Source: JBKBRC01 sp046292345 (lineage in GTDB: Bacteria > Bacteroidota > Rhodothermia > Rhodothermales > Rubricoccaceae). From it: a DNA stretch of 13,011 nt. The position numbers and the translations under genes were made by a program. The notes below the pieces were generated by a model, which saw nothing but the letters and a program-made list of their open reading frames with translations, did not search any database and had not been told where the DNA came from. How positions within the stretch are numbered: position 1 is the first letter of the stretch; each line of letters opens with the position of its first letter. Positions 11,846-13,011 of this stretch are shown one piece after another. The stretch is taken from contig JBKBRC010000059.1 of the NCBI GenBank assembly GCA_046292345.1, positions 1-13,011 on the forward strand, written 5' to 3'.

Positions 11846-12816
11846 CAGACGTGCCGCTCGGCGTGGTAGGACGAGCGCACGAGCGGCCCGCTCTCCACGT
11901 GGTCGATGCCGCGCGCCTCGCCCTGCTCCTTGTACCACGCGAACACTTCCGGATGGACGAACTCCTCGACCGGCAGGTGCATGCGCGTCGGCTGGAGGTA
12001 CTGCCCGATTGTCATCACGTCCACGCCGTGCGCCGCGAAGTCGTCCATGAGCGCGAGCACCTCGTCGCGCGACTCGCCCAGGCCCACCATGATGCCGCTC
12101 TTGGTGCGCAGGCCGAACTCGGTCTTGGCCATCTTGAGCACATCGAGCGAGCGCTGGTAGTCGGCCTGGGGCCGGACGCGGCGGTAGAGCCGCGGCACCG
12201 TCTCGACGTTGTGGTTGAGCACCTCGGGGCGCGCTTCGAAGACCGTCTCGAGCGCCGGCCGGAGCCCGCGCATGTCCGGGATCAGCACCTCGATCGTCTG
12301 GCCCTGCGCGTGTACGAGGCGGATCGTCTCGGCGAAGATGGGCGCGCCGCCGTCCTCGCGGTCGTCGCGGTTGATGCTCGTCACCACGACGTGCTTGAGG
12401 CCCATCAGGCGGGCGGCCTCGGCCACGCGGCGCGGCTCGTCGTAGTCGAGGCCCTTCTCCTGCGGACGGCCCGTCAGCACGGCGCAGAACGAGCAGCCGC
12501 GCGTGCACACGTTGCCGAGAATCATGAACGTGGCCGTGCCGGCGCTCCAGCACTCGCCCATGTTGGGGCAGCGCGCGCTCTGGCAGACCGTGTGCAGGCG
12601 GTGCCGCTCGATGGTCTGCTGGACCGTGCGGAACGTCTCGCCGTAGGGCAGCTTCACGCGCAGCCACTCCGGACGCTGGCCCGGCCGGTTGGCTTGCGCC
12701 GGTTTCTCGACGACCGGCAGCTCGAGCAGGCCTTCGTCGAAGGCGGCGCCGTCGCCCGGAGCGACGGACTTGAGGGCGATCTCGCCGGGGCGGCGGGGCG
12801 TGGAGGCGTGGGCCAT
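11845..12816 (-). CDS. lipA: Lipoyl synthase
   Basis: Radical-SAM enzyme that inserts two sulfurs into octanoyl groups on lipoyl-carrier domains, giving the lipoyl cofactor of pyruvate and 2-oxoglutarate dehydrogenases and of the glycine cleavage system. The 323-residue product has both iron-sulfur cluster motifs. The auxiliary cluster is Cys78, Cys83 and Cys89 (CQSARCPNMGEC), and the radical-SAM cluster is Cys104, Cys108 and Cys111 (CTRGCSFC). The conserved C-terminal RSSYHA begins at Arg314. Other family segments are HVVVTSINRDDREDGGA, EVLIPDMRG, LNHNVETVPRLY and KSGIMVGLGE. The ATG at 12816 gives a family-like length; an in-frame ATG at 12981 would add a basic, low-complexity 55-residue leader and is rejected. 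A GC-only hairpin sits 8 bases before the ATG. The next gene overlaps its stop codon. Confidence 0.97.
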   Translation of the reverse strand: MAHASTPRRPGEIALKSVAPGDGAAFDEGLLELPVVEKPAQANRPGQRPEWLRVKLPYGETFRTVQQTIERHRLHTVCQSARCPNMGECWSAGTATFMILGNVCTRGCSFCAVLTGRPQEKGLDYDEPRRVAEAARLMGLKHVVVTSINRDDREDGGAPIFAETIRLVHAQGQTIEVLIPDMRGLRPALETVFEARPEVLNHNVETVPRLYRRVRPQADYQRSLDVLKMAKTEFGLRTKSGIMVGLGESRDEVLALMDDFAAHGVDVMTIGQYLQPTRMHLPVEEFVHPEVFAWYKEQGEARGIDHVESGPLVRSSYHAERHV

Positions 12817-12823
12817 CAGGGAG

Positions 12824-12839
12824 GGCCCCCGGGGGGGCC
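12824..12839 (-). promoter_or_regulatory. GC-only hairpin just upstream of the lipA start codon
   Basis: GGCCCCC (12824-12830) pairs with GGGGGCC (12833-12839) across two bases, forming a 7-bp stem of G-C pairs only, 8 bases before the lipA ATG in the presumed leader. It lies where an initiating ribosome would bind and could limit translation. The homopolymeric G and C runs are also prone to length errors. Confidence 0.4.
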
Positions 12840-12900
12840 GGAAGACAGGAAACGGGGCGTCCCGGAAAAAGGCGCAGCGGACGCGGCGCGGGAGCACGCA

Positions 12901-12909
12901 GCAAGCTAC
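12901..12909 (-). promoter_or_regulatory. Candidate promoter -7 element upstream of lipA
   Basis: Minus-strand GTAGCTTGC, identical to the element before dacB, 84 bases before the lipA ATG. If it is the promoter, lipA has a leader of about 80 bases that contains the GC hairpin. The rest of the stretch 12817-13011 holds no gene that I can support. Confidence 0.4.
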
Positions 12910-13011
12910 GAAACGGGCGTGCGGAGCGCGTTCGCCGGCCCTGCGCGCGGTCTTCGCACGGCCGGTGCGGCGCGCCCGCACGCCCCGTCCCGCCGTGAAG
13001 CCGCAAAGGAG

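Noticed and set aside
1..13011. Mobile element, phage or defence system
   Set aside because: I found no transposase, integrase, nuclease, toxin or reverse-transcriptase motifs, no attachment-like repeats at gene ends, and no shift in base composition; the genes are housekeeping or envelope functions.

Overview
The window is very GC-rich, densely coding DNA from what looks like a Bacteroidota/Rhodothermota-type bacterium (Rhodothermales or a relative). This placement is inferred from three things. Most start codons lack a Shine-Dalgarno sequence. Candidate promoter -7 boxes resemble the Bacteroidota TAnnTTTG type (here GTAGCTTGC or TTATCTTGC). The gene content (short DapB, DUF3098, DUF4139, DUF1343/NamZ) also fits. 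No tRNA, rRNA, insertion sequence, CRISPR array, integrase or defence genes were seen, and no gene-free stretch exceeds 300 bases. The window reads as ordinary chromosomal backbone.

Left block, + strand, 1-3700: the 3' end of an aspartokinase-homoserine dehydrogenase (thrA type, cut by the window edge), then dapB, dapA and dapD. These form a compact aspartate-family cluster leading to meso-diaminopimelate and lysine by the succinylase route. A short hairpin separates dapD from the converging mreD.

Second block, - strand, 5824-3736: a penicillin-binding-protein-4-type D-Ala-D-Ala carboxypeptidase (dacB) followed by mreD without mreB or mreC beside it. Each has its own promoter-like GTAGCTTnC element. 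With the diaminopimelate genes and the NamZ homologue, the window is rich in cell-wall functions.

Third block, + strand, 5922-7619: a small DUF3098 membrane protein, then two tandem lipoprotein genes whose C-terminal domains are paralogous. The first carries an 18-bp (PAAPGA) tandem repeat that contains a 100-N assembly gap. The apparent frame change across the gap is an artefact of the placeholder length: the repeat register predicts a true gap of 15+18n bases. A perfect 32-bp palindrome ends this block.

Right block, - strand, 12816-7656: lipA (lipoyl synthase) overlaps by one base (TGATG) a small unrecognised lipoprotein gene whose signal peptide is built from a 15-bp tandem repeat. These are followed by ndk, a secreted DUF4139 protein and a lipoprotein exo-N-acetylmuramidase (NamZ/DUF1343). 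A strong 16-bp-stem hairpin lies between ndk and the DUF4139 gene. The most unusual sequence features are the two in-frame minisatellites in exported proteins, the paired promoter-like elements facing each other between dacB and the DUF3098 gene, and the lipA-coupled lipoprotein.
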